DNA of 24,873 bases, from NCBI GenBank assembly GCA_910587275.1, contig CAJUMD010000045.1, forward strand, positions 1 to 24,873. The letters run 5' to 3'. Positions 8,510 to 17,677 of this stretch are shown here, in pieces. Position 1 is the first letter of the stretch. Every line of letters begins with the position of its first letter. Made by a program: the position numbers and the translations under genes. This DNA is from an uncultured Kineothrix sp. (GTDB lineage Bacteria; Bacillota; Clostridia; Lachnospirales; Lachnospiraceae). The notes under the pieces were generated by a model. It was not told where the DNA came from and did not search any database. It worked only from the letters and a program-made list of their open reading frames with translations.

Positions 8510-9465
8510 GAATCGGCAGGGGAAGCGTCAATCAGGCGGCGCTGTTAAGCGAAAGTGCATATAAGCGGATGATTGCGAGGAAAAAACGCATTTCAAAAGT
8601 AAGGCGCGGGGTCGCCACGCTGCTTGCGGCATCCTGTGCGGTACTGTTCTTAATGCCTATTGTGCTTACCGTCACCAATTCGTTCATGTCGGCTTCGGAA
8701 ATATCTTCCAATTACGGACAGGTTTTTTCCACCAGCGATTCCGGCGGGAAAACTTACATTTCCGAAAAAGTCAATCTGAAATTTATCCCGGATATGGTGT
8801 CCTTTAGCCAGTACATTACGGTTTTGTTTAAAAGCCCCGACTATTTGTTTAAATTTTGGAATTCCGTGATTCTGGTGGTGCCGATTGTGGGTTTCCAGCT
8901 TTTGGTGGCGCTGCTCGCTTCGTATGGTTTTACGAGGTACCGGGGCAGAATAAAGGAAATGGTTTTTTTCGCTTACATTATCCTGATGCTGATGCCTTAT
9001 CAGGTAACGCTGGTGCCGAATTATCTGGTATCCGGCTGGCTGCATATTTTGGATACGCGCTGGGCGATTTGGCTGCCGGGGATTTTCTCCCCTTTTGCGG
9101 TGTATCTGCTGACGAAATACATGCGCCGGATTCCTGTCTCCGTGATGGAGGCGGCACAGATTGACGGCGCGGGGGAATGGCAGATTTTCCGGCATATCTG
9201 TATGCCGCTTTGCAAGGGCTGCATGTGTTCCGTGGCAATTCTGATTTTTATCGACTACTGGAACATGGTGGAGCAGCCGCTTATATTATTATCGGACGAT
9301 TCCATGCATCCGCTGTCGGTATTCCTTTCCAAAATCAAAAAGGGGGAAATCGGACTGGCGTTTGCGGTGGCAACCATATACATGATACCGACTCTTTTGG
9401 TATTCCTCTACGGAGAGGATTATCTGGTGGAAGGGATTACGTATCAGGGCGGAATCAAGGGATAG
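8506..9465 (+). CDS. Sugar ABC transporter permease, MalG type
   Basis: This is the partner permease of the preceding subunit; together they form the channel. About six membrane segments are visible, with an extracytoplasmic insert after the first (about 60-105). The EAA loop is canonical: E215-A216-A217 with D220-G221, followed by GEWQIFRHICMP. Translation is coupled to the upstream permease by an ATGA overlap. A GATAGGAGGATAG stretch at its end provides the RBS for the adaptor gene that begins 14 bases after the stop, so the adaptor belongs to the same transcript. Confidence 0.93.
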   Translation: MRIGRGSVNQAALLSESAYKRMIARKKRISKVRRGVATLLAASCAVLFLMPIVLTVTNSFMSASEISSNYGQVFSTSDSGGKTYISEKVNLKFIPDMVSFSQYITVLFKSPDYLFKFWNSVILVVPIVGFQLLVALLASYGFTRYRGRIKEMVFFAYIILMLMPYQVTLVPNYLVSGWLHILDTRWAIWLPGIFSPFAVYLLTKYMRRIPVSVMEAAQIDGAGEWQIFRHICMPLCKGCMCSVAILIFIDYWNMVEQPLILLSDDSMHPLSVFLSKIKKGEIGLAFAVATIYMIPTLLVFLYGEDYLVEGITYQGGIKG

Positions 9466-9479
9466 GAGGATAGAAGCAG

Positions 9480-11525
9480 ATGAATGAGAATACGAATCCG
9501 GCAAAAAGGCGGGAATGGGTGAAGAATGCGGCGATTATCTTTTTGACCATCATGCTGTTGCTGACATTTTTTTCCAATACCATTATGAATTATTCGCTGC
9601 CGGAGGTGGCGACGGAGTACGTGCAGAGCGGCTCCATTACCGAAAAAGTCAGGGGAACGGGGACAATAGAGGCGACGGACCCTTATAATATTGTCGTAAA
9701 GGAAACAAGGGTTATTGCCAGCGTGGCGGTGAAACAGGGCGACGAGGTGGAAAAAGACCAGGTGATTTATTACCTGGAAGACGAACAGAGCGATGAACTT
9801 AAGACGGCGGAAAAGGAACTGGAAGACTTAAAACTGGCTTACATGAAGGGGCTGTTTGGCAATAACGTTTCATCGGAAATTATCACGAAAGTTGCCAACG
9901 GGAACGTGGACGGATTTGCCGCTTTGCAGGCAAAAGTAGGCGATATGCAAAAGCGCCTTGACGCGGCACAGAAGCGGGTGAAGGAGTGCCAGGAATCTCT
10001 GGAAGCCTTAACCCTCCAAAGCACTGTCAATGCCAACAATTCCACCATCAATACCATAGGGGAGGAAAATCAGAAGGCGGACGCGGCTACGGACCTTGCC
10101 AATGCACAAACGGCGGAGGGCAATGCGGAAGCGGCTTTTAACCGGATGAAATCGGAAAAAATGGAGAGTCTGAATTACCAGATTAAGGAAACGCAGAATG
10201 CCATTACCGATTTGGAGACCCTGATTAAAGGGGCGGAAAATATTGCGGGAAGCGTTTCCGGTTCGGGAAATTCCTCCCAACCGGAAGACCAGCAGGGCAC
10301 AACATCGGGAGGAATTGACGCTTTTATTCAGCAGCGCGAAGCGGCAAAGACGGTGGTTACAGAGAAATTCAACAATATTTATGATGCGGCGCAAAGGGAT
10401 GGTTCCTATACAGGTGGGCCAAATATTGATGAATTAAGACAGTGGATCAATGAAAGCGATGACAGGTACCAAACGTATGCCACCCTGTTAAACGATTATG
10501 ATGCGGCGGTATCCCAGTATGAAATCGCCGTGGAGATGGCAGAAAACGCATCGAACCAGTTGGGAAGCCATGACGATAACCGGACGGAGCTGGAAAAAAG
10601 GAAGGCAGAACTCAGGGAATTGGAGGCACGTCTTTCCGAGGTAAATGCCATGACCTATACGCCCGGCGACAGCGTAAAGCAGGCGCAGGACAAACTAAAC
10701 CAGGCAGACCGGAACTTAACCGATAAAAACAATGCCAATAAGCAGGCGTCCGTTGCCTACCAGAATCAGCTTGCCAATGCGGAAGCCGCCCTTAAGAATG
10801 CACAGGCGGTATATGATTTGCTCAAGGAAGAACAGACGGAAATGAACGCGGATATCAACGCGGAACTGGATTTGGCAAAAATCAGTGACGACATTGCGAA
10901 AAAAGAGCAGGAAATTGAGGAATTAAGGGAGAAATCCATAGGCGCTGCCGTAAAATCCCCCGTGGCGGGTACGGTCACATCCCTTGCCTATGCGGCAGGA
11001 GAATCCACAAAACCGGGAGAGACGGCGGCAGTCATGCAGGTAGCAGGCAAAGGCTTCACCGTGGCATTTTCCGCCACCACCGAGCAGGCGAAGAAACTTT
11101 CCGTGGGGGATATTGCAGAGCTGCAGAATGCATGGTATTACGACGGCGTAAAGGCAACGCTTGCTTCCATAAAGCCGGACCCCAACGAGCCGGCGCAGAA
11201 GAAACTGCTGACCTTTAACGTGGAAGGCGAGGTACAGGCGGGGCAGTCCTTAAGCCTGTCCATCGGGCAAAAGAGCATGGATTATGAACTGGTGGTGCCA
11301 AACAGCGCCATCCGTGAGGATAATAACGGCAAGTTTATCCTGATTGTGGAGTCTAAGAGCAGCCCCCTTGGCAACCGTTACATTGCGACGAGGGTGGATG
11401 TGGAGGTGTTGGCATCGGACGATACCCATACGGCAATCTCCGCAGGTATTTATGGCTATGAATATGTTATTACCACGGCGACGAAGCCGGTGGAAGCAGG
11501 AAAACAGGTCCGCCTGACCGATTAA
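9480..11525 (+). CDS. HlyD/MacA-type membrane-anchored adaptor with long coiled coil
   Basis: One N-terminal membrane anchor (about 16-36) is followed by the first half of a lipoyl-like barrel-sandwich domain (about 48-100; VKQGDEVEKDQVIYYLE). A very long helical hairpin rich in Ala, Glu, Lys and Gln spans about 105-485 and is interrupted near 255-285 by a Ser/Gly/Gln-rich stretch. The second half of the lipoyl domain starts near 491 (KSPVAGTVTSL), with a beta-barrel and a membrane-proximal domain to 681. In known systems such adaptors join an inner-membrane transporter to outer components or act with MacB-type proteins. It is 681 residues, against about 370-400 for MacA; the extra length is in the coiled coil. 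RBS AGGAGG at 9463-9468 is 11 bases from the ATG. Its likely partner is the MacB-like protein encoded just downstream. Its role in an importer operon is unknown. Confidence 0.85.
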   Translation: MNENTNPAKRREWVKNAAIIFLTIMLLLTFFSNTIMNYSLPEVATEYVQSGSITEKVRGTGTIEATDPYNIVVKETRVIASVAVKQGDEVEKDQVIYYLEDEQSDELKTAEKELEDLKLAYMKGLFGNNVSSEIITKVANGNVDGFAALQAKVGDMQKRLDAAQKRVKECQESLEALTLQSTVNANNSTINTIGEENQKADAATDLANAQTAEGNAEAAFNRMKSEKMESLNYQIKETQNAITDLETLIKGAENIAGSVSGSGNSSQPEDQQGTTSGGIDAFIQQREAAKTVVTEKFNNIYDAAQRDGSYTGGPNIDELRQWINESDDRYQTYATLLNDYDAAVSQYEIAVEMAENASNQLGSHDDNRTELEKRKAELRELEARLSEVNAMTYTPGDSVKQAQDKLNQADRNLTDKNNANKQASVAYQNQLANAEAALKNAQAVYDLLKEEQTEMNADINAELDLAKISDDIAKKEQEIEELREKSIGAAVKSPVAGTVTSLAYAAGESTKPGETAAVMQVAGKGFTVAFSATTEQAKKLSVGDIAELQNAWYYDGVKATLASIKPDPNEPAQKKLLTFNVEGEVQAGQSLSLSIGQKSMDYELVVPNSAIREDNNGKFILIVESKSSPLGNRYIATRVDVEVLASDDTHTAISAGIYGYEYVITTATKPVEAGKQVRLTD

Positions 11526-11572
11526 AACCGGAAACCGGATGGGAAGGGCGGGTATCGATATGGAAGTGGGAT

Positions 11573-12661
11573 ATGAATAAAATCAAAGCATTTTTCAAGT
11601 GTTTTACCGTGAAACAGGTGCTGCTTGCCATGGTGGTGATACTCTGCCTGCTGGCATGGTGCGCGCTGACGGTATTTTCCGTGGGCAAAAAGAACGGGCT
11701 GCCAGACCAGACGGCGGCGAAACGCTGGTCAAAGGAAAACGATGCGGCACAGATTACCTGTTTTTTCACAGGGAGCACGGAGATTGACAAAAACAGGATA
11801 AGGACGTTTGAGGACCAACTGGATAAGGCGCTTTTGGAGGCTTCCATTACGGCATCCAACGAAAATGCAAGACTTTGGGCGGATGCTTACAGCGCGGTAG
11901 GGAAAATTACTCTTTCCAGCGGAAAAACCTCTTTGGAGGCGGATGCCGTGGGAATCGGCGGGGACTTTTTCCTGTTCCATCCGGTACGGCTTTTGTTTGG
12001 TTCTTATTTTTCGGGAAACGACCTGATGTATGATAAGGTAATTTTGGACGAGGATGCCGCATGGCAGTTGTTCGGCTCCAGTGACGTGGTGGGGATGCAG
12101 GTAACCATCGGGGGTGTCCCTCACTACGTCGCCGGGGTTATCCACAGGGAAAGCGGGCGTTTTAACGAAGCCGCAGGTCTTGGGAAGACACTGGTTTACG
12201 TTTCCTGGGAAACGTTGTCGGAATACGGCACCACGGACGGCATCAATACTTATGAAGTGCTTATGCCTAATCCGGTGGAGGATTTTGCCTATAAAAAGGT
12301 AAAAGAGAAATTCGGTATCGATGAAACCAATATGTGGGTCGTGGATAATTCTTCCCGCTTTCGGATGAAGGCGCTGTTTCAGGTGATTGCGGAATTCGGG
12401 CTGCGTTCCATGAACGACTATGCCATCCGTTATCCTTACTGGGAGAATGTGGCAAGGGCATGGGAAGACGTGCTCGCCCTTGTGCTGGTACTGCAAATCC
12501 TCTTTTTGTCCATCCCTGCAGTTATCGTGACCGTGACGCTTATCCTTTTATGGAAGCGGAAACAGTGGACGTGGCGGACGGTATGGCAGTTCTTTTTGGA
12601 TGTTAAGGAAAAGTGGACGGAGCGGTTCCGCAAAGAAAAAAACAAGTGGAAATATTTTTAG
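11573..12661 (+). CDS. MacB/FtsX-type extracellular domain protein with only two TM segments
   Basis: One membrane segment (about 14-37) is followed by an extracellular domain of about 260 residues, a second membrane segment (about 301-330) and a short basic cytoplasmic tail. The central part resembles the MacB periplasmic core domain: it has a GIGGDFFLFHPVRLL segment, the motif VILDEDAAWQLFGSSDVVG, and then a VAGVI strand. True MacB/FtsX permeases have four TM segments, three of them after this domain; here the last two are missing, with no frame disruption visible in the following 66 bases. There is no ATPase domain. The gene lies 47 bases after the MacA-like adaptor and before the third solute-binding lipoprotein. 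I infer that it pairs with the adaptor; function unknown. Only a weak RBS (GGAAGTGGGAT, 11560-11570) precedes the ATG. Confidence 0.7.
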   Translation: MNKIKAFFKCFTVKQVLLAMVVILCLLAWCALTVFSVGKKNGLPDQTAAKRWSKENDAAQITCFFTGSTEIDKNRIRTFEDQLDKALLEASITASNENARLWADAYSAVGKITLSSGKTSLEADAVGIGGDFFLFHPVRLLFGSYFSGNDLMYDKVILDEDAAWQLFGSSDVVGMQVTIGGVPHYVAGVIHRESGRFNEAAGLGKTLVYVSWETLSEYGTTDGINTYEVLMPNPVEDFAYKKVKEKFGIDETNMWVVDNSSRFRMKALFQVIAEFGLRSMNDYAIRYPYWENVARAWEDVLALVLVLQILFLSIPAVIVTVTLILLWKRKQWTWRTVWQFFLDVKEKWTERFRKEKNKWKYF

Positions 12662-12727
12662 TGATGTGGCAATATCTTTAAAGTATGTCGGTATATCACT
12701 GCCAATCATACATGGGGAGGATAACAT

Positions 12728-15022
12728 ATGGGGAAAAAAATAGGTAAAAACTATAAAAGCGCTGCCGTAAAGAACCTGAAAAGAAGAATCCTGTGCGGTC
12801 TTGCTGGTTTGGCGGCACTGGCGCTTACGGCATGCGGGGGAGGGGACGGCGAAGCCTCGGAAAAGTCCAAGGAACACGTTTACCGTTCGGAGCAGATGGA
12901 TTTGGGCGCCGTGGGAGATCCAAACGAAATCAATGATATTAAAGTCATGGACGGCAGGCTATATATCACCACCTATACCTGGAAGGAAGAAGGAGGCAGC
13001 CTCATCCGGCTCATCAGCCAAAATATGGACGGCACGGATGCTAAAACGGCCGAAGTGGAAGCGGGTGAAAATACTTATTATTCGAATATATCGGCGGATG
13101 CGGAGGGGAATTATGTTGCCATTGTAAATGATTCCTATGAGGAAACGGACAACAGTGCCGGGGAATCCGTATGGGTAAACAAATATTATTTGGTGAAATT
13201 GGGTCAGACCGGAAATGAATTGTGGCGGACGGAACTGACAGGGAAAGACCCGGATATGTATTGGATCAACAATATGCTTCCCATGGCGGACGGAAGGATT
13301 ATGGTCTGTGATGCGGACGGAATGTTCCTTTTTGATGCGCAGGGAAATAAGACGGGGGAAATAAAACTGCAGAAGGAACTGGAAATCGGCAGTATGTACC
13401 AAATCAGGGACGGCTCCATTGTGGTGCGTTCTTACAGCTCCGAAAAAAATGCCGATGTGTTGACCAAGGTGAATCCCGATACCGGTGAGATTTCGGAAGA
13501 ATATACCATACCGGGGGGCTCTAACGGTTATGGCGGGCTGTATGCGGGAAAAGGTTTTGACTTTTATTTGCTGGGAAGCGGAAGCATTTATGCTTATAAT
13601 TTGGGGGACACGGAGCTGACCGAACTGATGAATTTCATCGATTCGGATTTAAGCGGTTATTATATTTACAATTTTGCTGCCGCGGATGAAAATGAATTTT
13701 ACGGGATTACGGATGACGATACCGGCAGTCTGGCGTTTATGAAATTTACGAAAGTGGATCCGAAAGACGTGAAGGATAAGATTGTCCTTACTTTGGCCTG
13801 CAACGGTTTTGACTGGGATGTGCGCAGGCAGGTGGTGGCGTTTAACAAGTCCAGCCAGGAGTACCGCATTGTGGTGGAGGACTATTCCAACTATAATACG
13901 GATGAGGATTACACGGCGGGGCTGACGCGCCTGAATGCGGATATCGCGTCGGGAAAAGTGCCGGATATCCTTGTGGTCGGTTACTCCATGCCGATAGACA
14001 GTTATGTGGCGAAGGGGCTGTTTGAAGATTTGTACCCCTTCATCGATAAAGACGGGGACTTTAACAGGGAAGACTTTTTCCCGAATGTGTTAAAAGCCTA
14101 TGAGACGGACGGAAAACTGTACCGGCTGGTACCTTCCTTTACGGTCCAGACGGTAGCGGGCAAAACCGCCAATGTGGGAACGGAAAGCGGATGGTCGCTG
14201 GATGACCTGAATGCGGCGATGGGGAAAATGCCGGAAGGCACCCAGGTATTTTCGGAAATGACACGGGATGTGATGTTAAATAACAGCATCCAAATGTCCG
14301 GCAGCCAGTTTATCAATTGGAAGACGGGGGAATGCCATTTTAATACGGAAGAATTTATGGATCTGCTTGCGTTTATCAACCAATTCCCGGAGCAGTTAGG
14401 GGACGACTATTACAACGATTCTTTTTGGCAGGGATATGACAGCATGTGGCGGGAGGATAAGGTGCTGTTAACTTATGTATACCTCAGCAATTTTGAATCC
14501 TATAATTATGCAAAAAAAGGAACGTTTGGCGAAAACATTACGTTGGTCGGATTTCCGGTCCGGGAAGGAAACGGGGCGGCAATTTCTTCCGGCATAGAGC
14601 TGGCGATGTCCGCAAAATCCAAACAGAAAGAAGGGGCGTGGCAGTTTTTGCGGTATTTCCTGACGGAGGAATATCAGGAAAAGCTGTACCAGTGGCCGCT
14701 TAGCATGAAGCAGGTGGAGCGTTTGGCACAAGAAGCCATGAAGGTGCCGACCTATGAGGATGAAAACGGGAATTTGGTGGAAATGGAACAGACCTACATG
14801 GTAAACGGCGTGGAGATCCCGATTACGCCCATGAGCAGGGAGGAAGTGGATGAAGTCATCGCTTACGTGAAGACGGTGGATCAGTTGTATTCCTATAACG
14901 AAGCGCTGTTGAATATCGTGGCGGAGGAAGCGGCACCGTATTTCGAGGGGCAGAAAAATGCGAAGGAAGTGGCGGATATCATCCAAAGCCGGGTTCAGAT
15001 TTATGTGAACGAAAACCGTTAA
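12728..15022 (+). CDS. Propeller-fused ABC solute-binding lipoprotein, paralog 3
   Basis: This is the third solute-binding lipoprotein of the cluster. The signal peptide has a perfect lipobox, L-T-A-C36. Residues about 45-345 form the propeller-like half, and about 348-764 the solute-binding domain, with NADIASGKVPDILVV in the place of the PDIID motif of the other two. Its last 16 residues (ADIIQSRVQIYVNENR) are identical to those of paralog 1, showing duplication or gene conversion. GGGGAGG at 12714-12720 gives a clear RBS for the ATG. It sits at the end of the operon, 66 bases after the MacB-like gene. The altered ligand-side motif may mean a different solute or a sensing role; that is inference. 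Confidence 0.85.
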   Translation: MGKKIGKNYKSAAVKNLKRRILCGLAGLAALALTACGGGDGEASEKSKEHVYRSEQMDLGAVGDPNEINDIKVMDGRLYITTYTWKEEGGSLIRLISQNMDGTDAKTAEVEAGENTYYSNISADAEGNYVAIVNDSYEETDNSAGESVWVNKYYLVKLGQTGNELWRTELTGKDPDMYWINNMLPMADGRIMVCDADGMFLFDAQGNKTGEIKLQKELEIGSMYQIRDGSIVVRSYSSEKNADVLTKVNPDTGEISEEYTIPGGSNGYGGLYAGKGFDFYLLGSGSIYAYNLGDTELTELMNFIDSDLSGYYIYNFAAADENEFYGITDDDTGSLAFMKFTKVDPKDVKDKIVLTLACNGFDWDVRRQVVAFNKSSQEYRIVVEDYSNYNTDEDYTAGLTRLNADIASGKVPDILVVGYSMPIDSYVAKGLFEDLYPFIDKDGDFNREDFFPNVLKAYETDGKLYRLVPSFTVQTVAGKTANVGTESGWSLDDLNAAMGKMPEGTQVFSEMTRDVMLNNSIQMSGSQFINWKTGECHFNTEEFMDLLAFINQFPEQLGDDYYNDSFWQGYDSMWREDKVLLTYVYLSNFESYNYAKKGTFGENITLVGFPVREGNGAAISSGIELAMSAKSKQKEGAWQFLRYFLTEEYQEKLYQWPLSMKQVERLAQEAMKVPTYEDENGNLVEMEQTYMVNGVEIPITPMSREEVDEVIAYVKTVDQLYSYNEALLNIVAEEAAPYFEGQKNAKEVADIIQSRVQIYVNENR

Positions 15023-15087
15023 AAACAGTAGATTCCAACAATGGGAAGCAGGAAGGCTGGGAAAAGAATATGGACAGCGGAGGAAAC

Positions 15088-15816
15088 ATGGACGGAAGGC
15101 TGCGTTCCCGATTTCAAAGATCGGAAATGCTGCTTGGCGGCAGCGCCATGGAAAGGCTGAGAGATGCCCGGGTGGCGGTCTTCGGGGTCGGCGGTGTGGG
15201 AGGTTACGTGGCGGAAGCCTTAGCGCGCAGCGGTGTTGGAAATATAGATTTAATCGACAGCGATAAAGTGGCGTGGAGCAATATAAACCGTCAGGTTATC
15301 GCCCTTTCCGGCACGGTGGGCAGGTATAAGGTGGATGTCATGGCGGAGCGGATTATGGAAATCAATCCGCTTGCCCATGTAAGGACGTTCCGCTGCTTTT
15401 TCCTGCCGGAGAACCGGGACTTGTTTGATTTTGGCAGTTATTCGTATATTGCGGATGCGGTGGATACGGTGACGGCGAAGATTGCGCTGGTGATGCAGGG
15501 GAAGGAGTACGGGGTTCCGGTGATCAGCAGCATGGGGGCGGGGAATAAATTAAATCCGGCAGCCTTTGAGGTGGCGGATATTTATGAAACCAGCGTATGC
15601 CCGTTGGCGAAGGTGATGCGCAGGGAACTGAAAAAAAGGGGGGTGGAACGCCTAAAGGTGGTTTACTCAAGGGAGGAGCCGCGCAGACCGCTGCCGTCAG
15701 ACGGAACGGATACGGATAGCGCAAGGCGTTCCACGCCGGGAAGCGTGGCGTTTGTGCCTTCGGTGGCAGGGCTTATCATGGCGGGGGAAATCATCCGGGA
15801 TCTTTCCGGTTGTTAG
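15088..15816 (+). CDS. tcdA: tRNA threonylcarbamoyladenosine dehydratase (TcdA/CsdL family)
   Basis: This is an E1-like (ThiF/MoeB superfamily) enzyme that uses ATP to cyclise t6A37 of ANN-decoding tRNAs to ct6A. The nucleotide-binding motif GVGGVGG is at 33-39, followed by the acidic strand end DLIDSDKV and the NRQ motif (SNINRQ) typical of the family. The C-terminal part keeps the TPGSVAFVPSVAG signature of TcdA. I chose the ATG at 15088 because GGAGG (15079-15083) precedes it and because the product then begins like other TcdA proteins (RFQRSEMLLG); an upstream in-frame ATG at 15070 has a weaker RBS. Length is 242 residues. It is 65 bases after the lipoprotein gene with no clear terminator, and 61 bases before the methionine gene. 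Confidence 0.93.
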   Translation: MDGRLRSRFQRSEMLLGGSAMERLRDARVAVFGVGGVGGYVAEALARSGVGNIDLIDSDKVAWSNINRQVIALSGTVGRYKVDVMAERIMEINPLAHVRTFRCFFLPENRDLFDFGSYSYIADAVDTVTAKIALVMQGKEYGVPVISSMGAGNKLNPAAFEVADIYETSVCPLAKVMRRELKKRGVERLKVVYSREEPRRPLPSDGTDTDSARRSTPGSVAFVPSVAGLIMAGEIIRDLSGC

Positions 15817-15877
15817 AGCGTGTTTGAACATTCAGTTCCGCCATTTGTGCAGAAAAATACGGGATACGGAGTAAAAA

Positions 15878-17677
15878 ATGAAAATACAGGATTATTTGAA
15901 AAAGAAGAAAATCATCTGCGACGGGGCTTTCGGCACCTATTTTGCGGATAAGTACGGGGTGGCGGAGCTGCCGGAGCGTTTGAACGGGACAAAGCAGGAA
16001 TGGATGCGGCAGATACATAAAGAATATTTGGAGGCGGGAGCCGTGCTTCTGCGGACGAATACGTTTGCGGCGAACCGCATGTCCTTGTGCTGCGGGGAGG
16101 AAGCGCTGCGGGAGAATATCCGTGCCGCGTGGGAAAATGCCCTTCAGGCGGCAAAAGACTGCGGCAGGACTTTGGGGGAGGACTGCTTTATTGCCGGAGA
16201 CATCGGTCCGCTGCCCGACCGCATCGGCAGGGCGGAAGATGAGGTTTACCGGGAATACCGCCTGATTGCAGACACTTTTACGGAAGCAGGGGCGGATATC
16301 CTTATTTTTGAAACATTTTCCCATATGGACGACATTCTTCCGGTTATCCGGGACATGAAAGAAGAACGGGAGCTGTTTGTCATCGTACAGTTTTGCGTGA
16401 ACCAGCATGGGTACAGCAGTGCGGGTATCAGCGCCCGCAGGCTGCTTGCGGAAGCGGCGCAGTCCGGGGCGGTGGATGCCGCCGGCTTTAACTGCGGCGT
16501 CGGTCCCGCCCATTTATACCGGATTTTGGAGAAGATGGAACTGCCGGAAAACATTTACCTTACGGCGCTGCCCAATGCGGGATACCCGAAGTATATGGAA
16601 AAGCGCAGGGTATTTGGCAACAGTGCGGAATATTTTGCCGGGAAGATGGGGGAAATCGGGGCGTTAAACGTTGCGTTTTTGGGCGGCTGCTGCGGAACGG
16701 CGCCTTCTTTTACGCAAAAGCTGTGTGAAAGTGCGGATATGGCTCCGGTGAGGACCGGTACGGAACGCAGGCAAGTGACCGTCCGTGAAAGGGCAGGGAA
16801 AGAGTGCGGCTTTTGGCAGGGAAAGGTGTCCGGGAAAAAGCTGATTGCCGTGGAACTTTCACCGCCTCCGGGCGCGGATGACGGCAAAGTGATGGAAGGC
16901 GCCTTTTGGTTAAGGCAAAAAGGGGCGGACGTGGTGACATTTCCCGATTCGCCGTCCGGCAGGACGAGAGCGGATTCGGTTTTGACGGCGATGAAGGTGA
17001 GGCAGGAAACAAAACTGTGCGTCATGCCGCACATTTGCTGCCGTGACAAGAATGCGATTGCCATGCGCTCCCAGCTTTTGGGGGCATATGTCAACGGAAT
17101 AAGGAACCTGCTTGTGGTAACGGGCGATCCCGTGCCGATGTTGATGCGCCAGGACGTAAAAAGCGTGTTTAATTTTGATTCCGTGGGTTTAATGAAAATC
17201 ATCCGGGAATTAAATCAGGAGGAATTTGCGGCGGAACCCATGGTCTTTGGCGGGGCGCTAAACCAGGGAAGGCATAACCTGGATGTGGAAGTCCGCAGGG
17301 TGGAAAAGAAGATGGCGCAGGGTGCGTCCTTTTTCCTGACCCAGCCTGTCTTTACGGAAGCTGCCGCTAAGCGGCTGAAAGAGGTGAAGGAGCGCACCGG
17401 GGCCAGGATTCTGTGCGGCATCATGCCCCTTGTGAATCTGCGCAATGCCCTTTTCATGAAAAATGAAATGGTGGGAATTGGGGTGGATGATGAGGTTCTT
17501 TCCTGTTTCCATGCCAAAATGACGAGGGAAGAAGGGGAAATGGCGGGCGTGGGGATAGCGAAGAAGGTCATGGATATGACGGATGGCTTCGTGGACGGGT
17601 ATTATTTTTCCATCCCGTTTAACCGTGTATACCTGTTGGATGATATTTTGGACTGGAAAAATAGGAGATCCTCATAA
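15878..17677 (+). CDS. yitJ: Bifunctional homocysteine S-methyltransferase / 5,10-methylene-THF reductase
   Basis: This joins two steps of methionine synthesis. Residues about 1-290 form the homocysteine-binding barrel found at the start of MetH and in BHMT, with the zinc ligands C206 (GFNCG) and C271-C272 (GGCCGT). Residues about 315-599 form a MetF-like flavin-dependent methylenetetrahydrofolate reductase (VELSPPPG opening, VTGDPVP segment, FFLTQPVF). The layout and length (599 residues) match Bacillus YitJ. No cobalamin domain is present, so a separate B12-binding partner or another methyl donor is required. In Bacillus yitJ is under an S-box; the 61 bases upstream here are too short for one. 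The ATG is preceded by GGAG at 15867-15870. The stop overlaps the ATA that heads the possible lipoprotein remnant. Confidence 0.92.
   Translation: MKIQDYLKKKKIICDGAFGTYFADKYGVAELPERLNGTKQEWMRQIHKEYLEAGAVLLRTNTFAANRMSLCCGEEALRENIRAAWENALQAAKDCGRTLGEDCFIAGDIGPLPDRIGRAEDEVYREYRLIADTFTEAGADILIFETFSHMDDILPVIRDMKEERELFVIVQFCVNQHGYSSAGISARRLLAEAAQSGAVDAAGFNCGVGPAHLYRILEKMELPENIYLTALPNAGYPKYMEKRRVFGNSAEYFAGKMGEIGALNVAFLGGCCGTAPSFTQKLCESADMAPVRTGTERRQVTVRERAGKECGFWQGKVSGKKLIAVELSPPPGADDGKVMEGAFWLRQKGADVVTFPDSPSGRTRADSVLTAMKVRQETKLCVMPHICCRDKNAIAMRSQLLGAYVNGIRNLLVVTGDPVPMLMRQDVKSVFNFDSVGLMKIIRELNQEEFAAEPMVFGGALNQGRHNLDVEVRRVEKKMAQGASFFLTQPVFTEAAAKRLKEVKERTGARILCGIMPLVNLRNALFMKNEMVGIGVDDEVLSCFHAKMTREEGEMAGVGIAKKVMDMTDGFVDGYYFSIPFNRVYLLDDILDWKNRRSS

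Noticed and set aside
15817..15877. S-box (SAM) riboswitch expected ahead of a yitJ-type gene
   Set aside because: Only 61 bases are available and no terminator hairpin or S-box core is visible.
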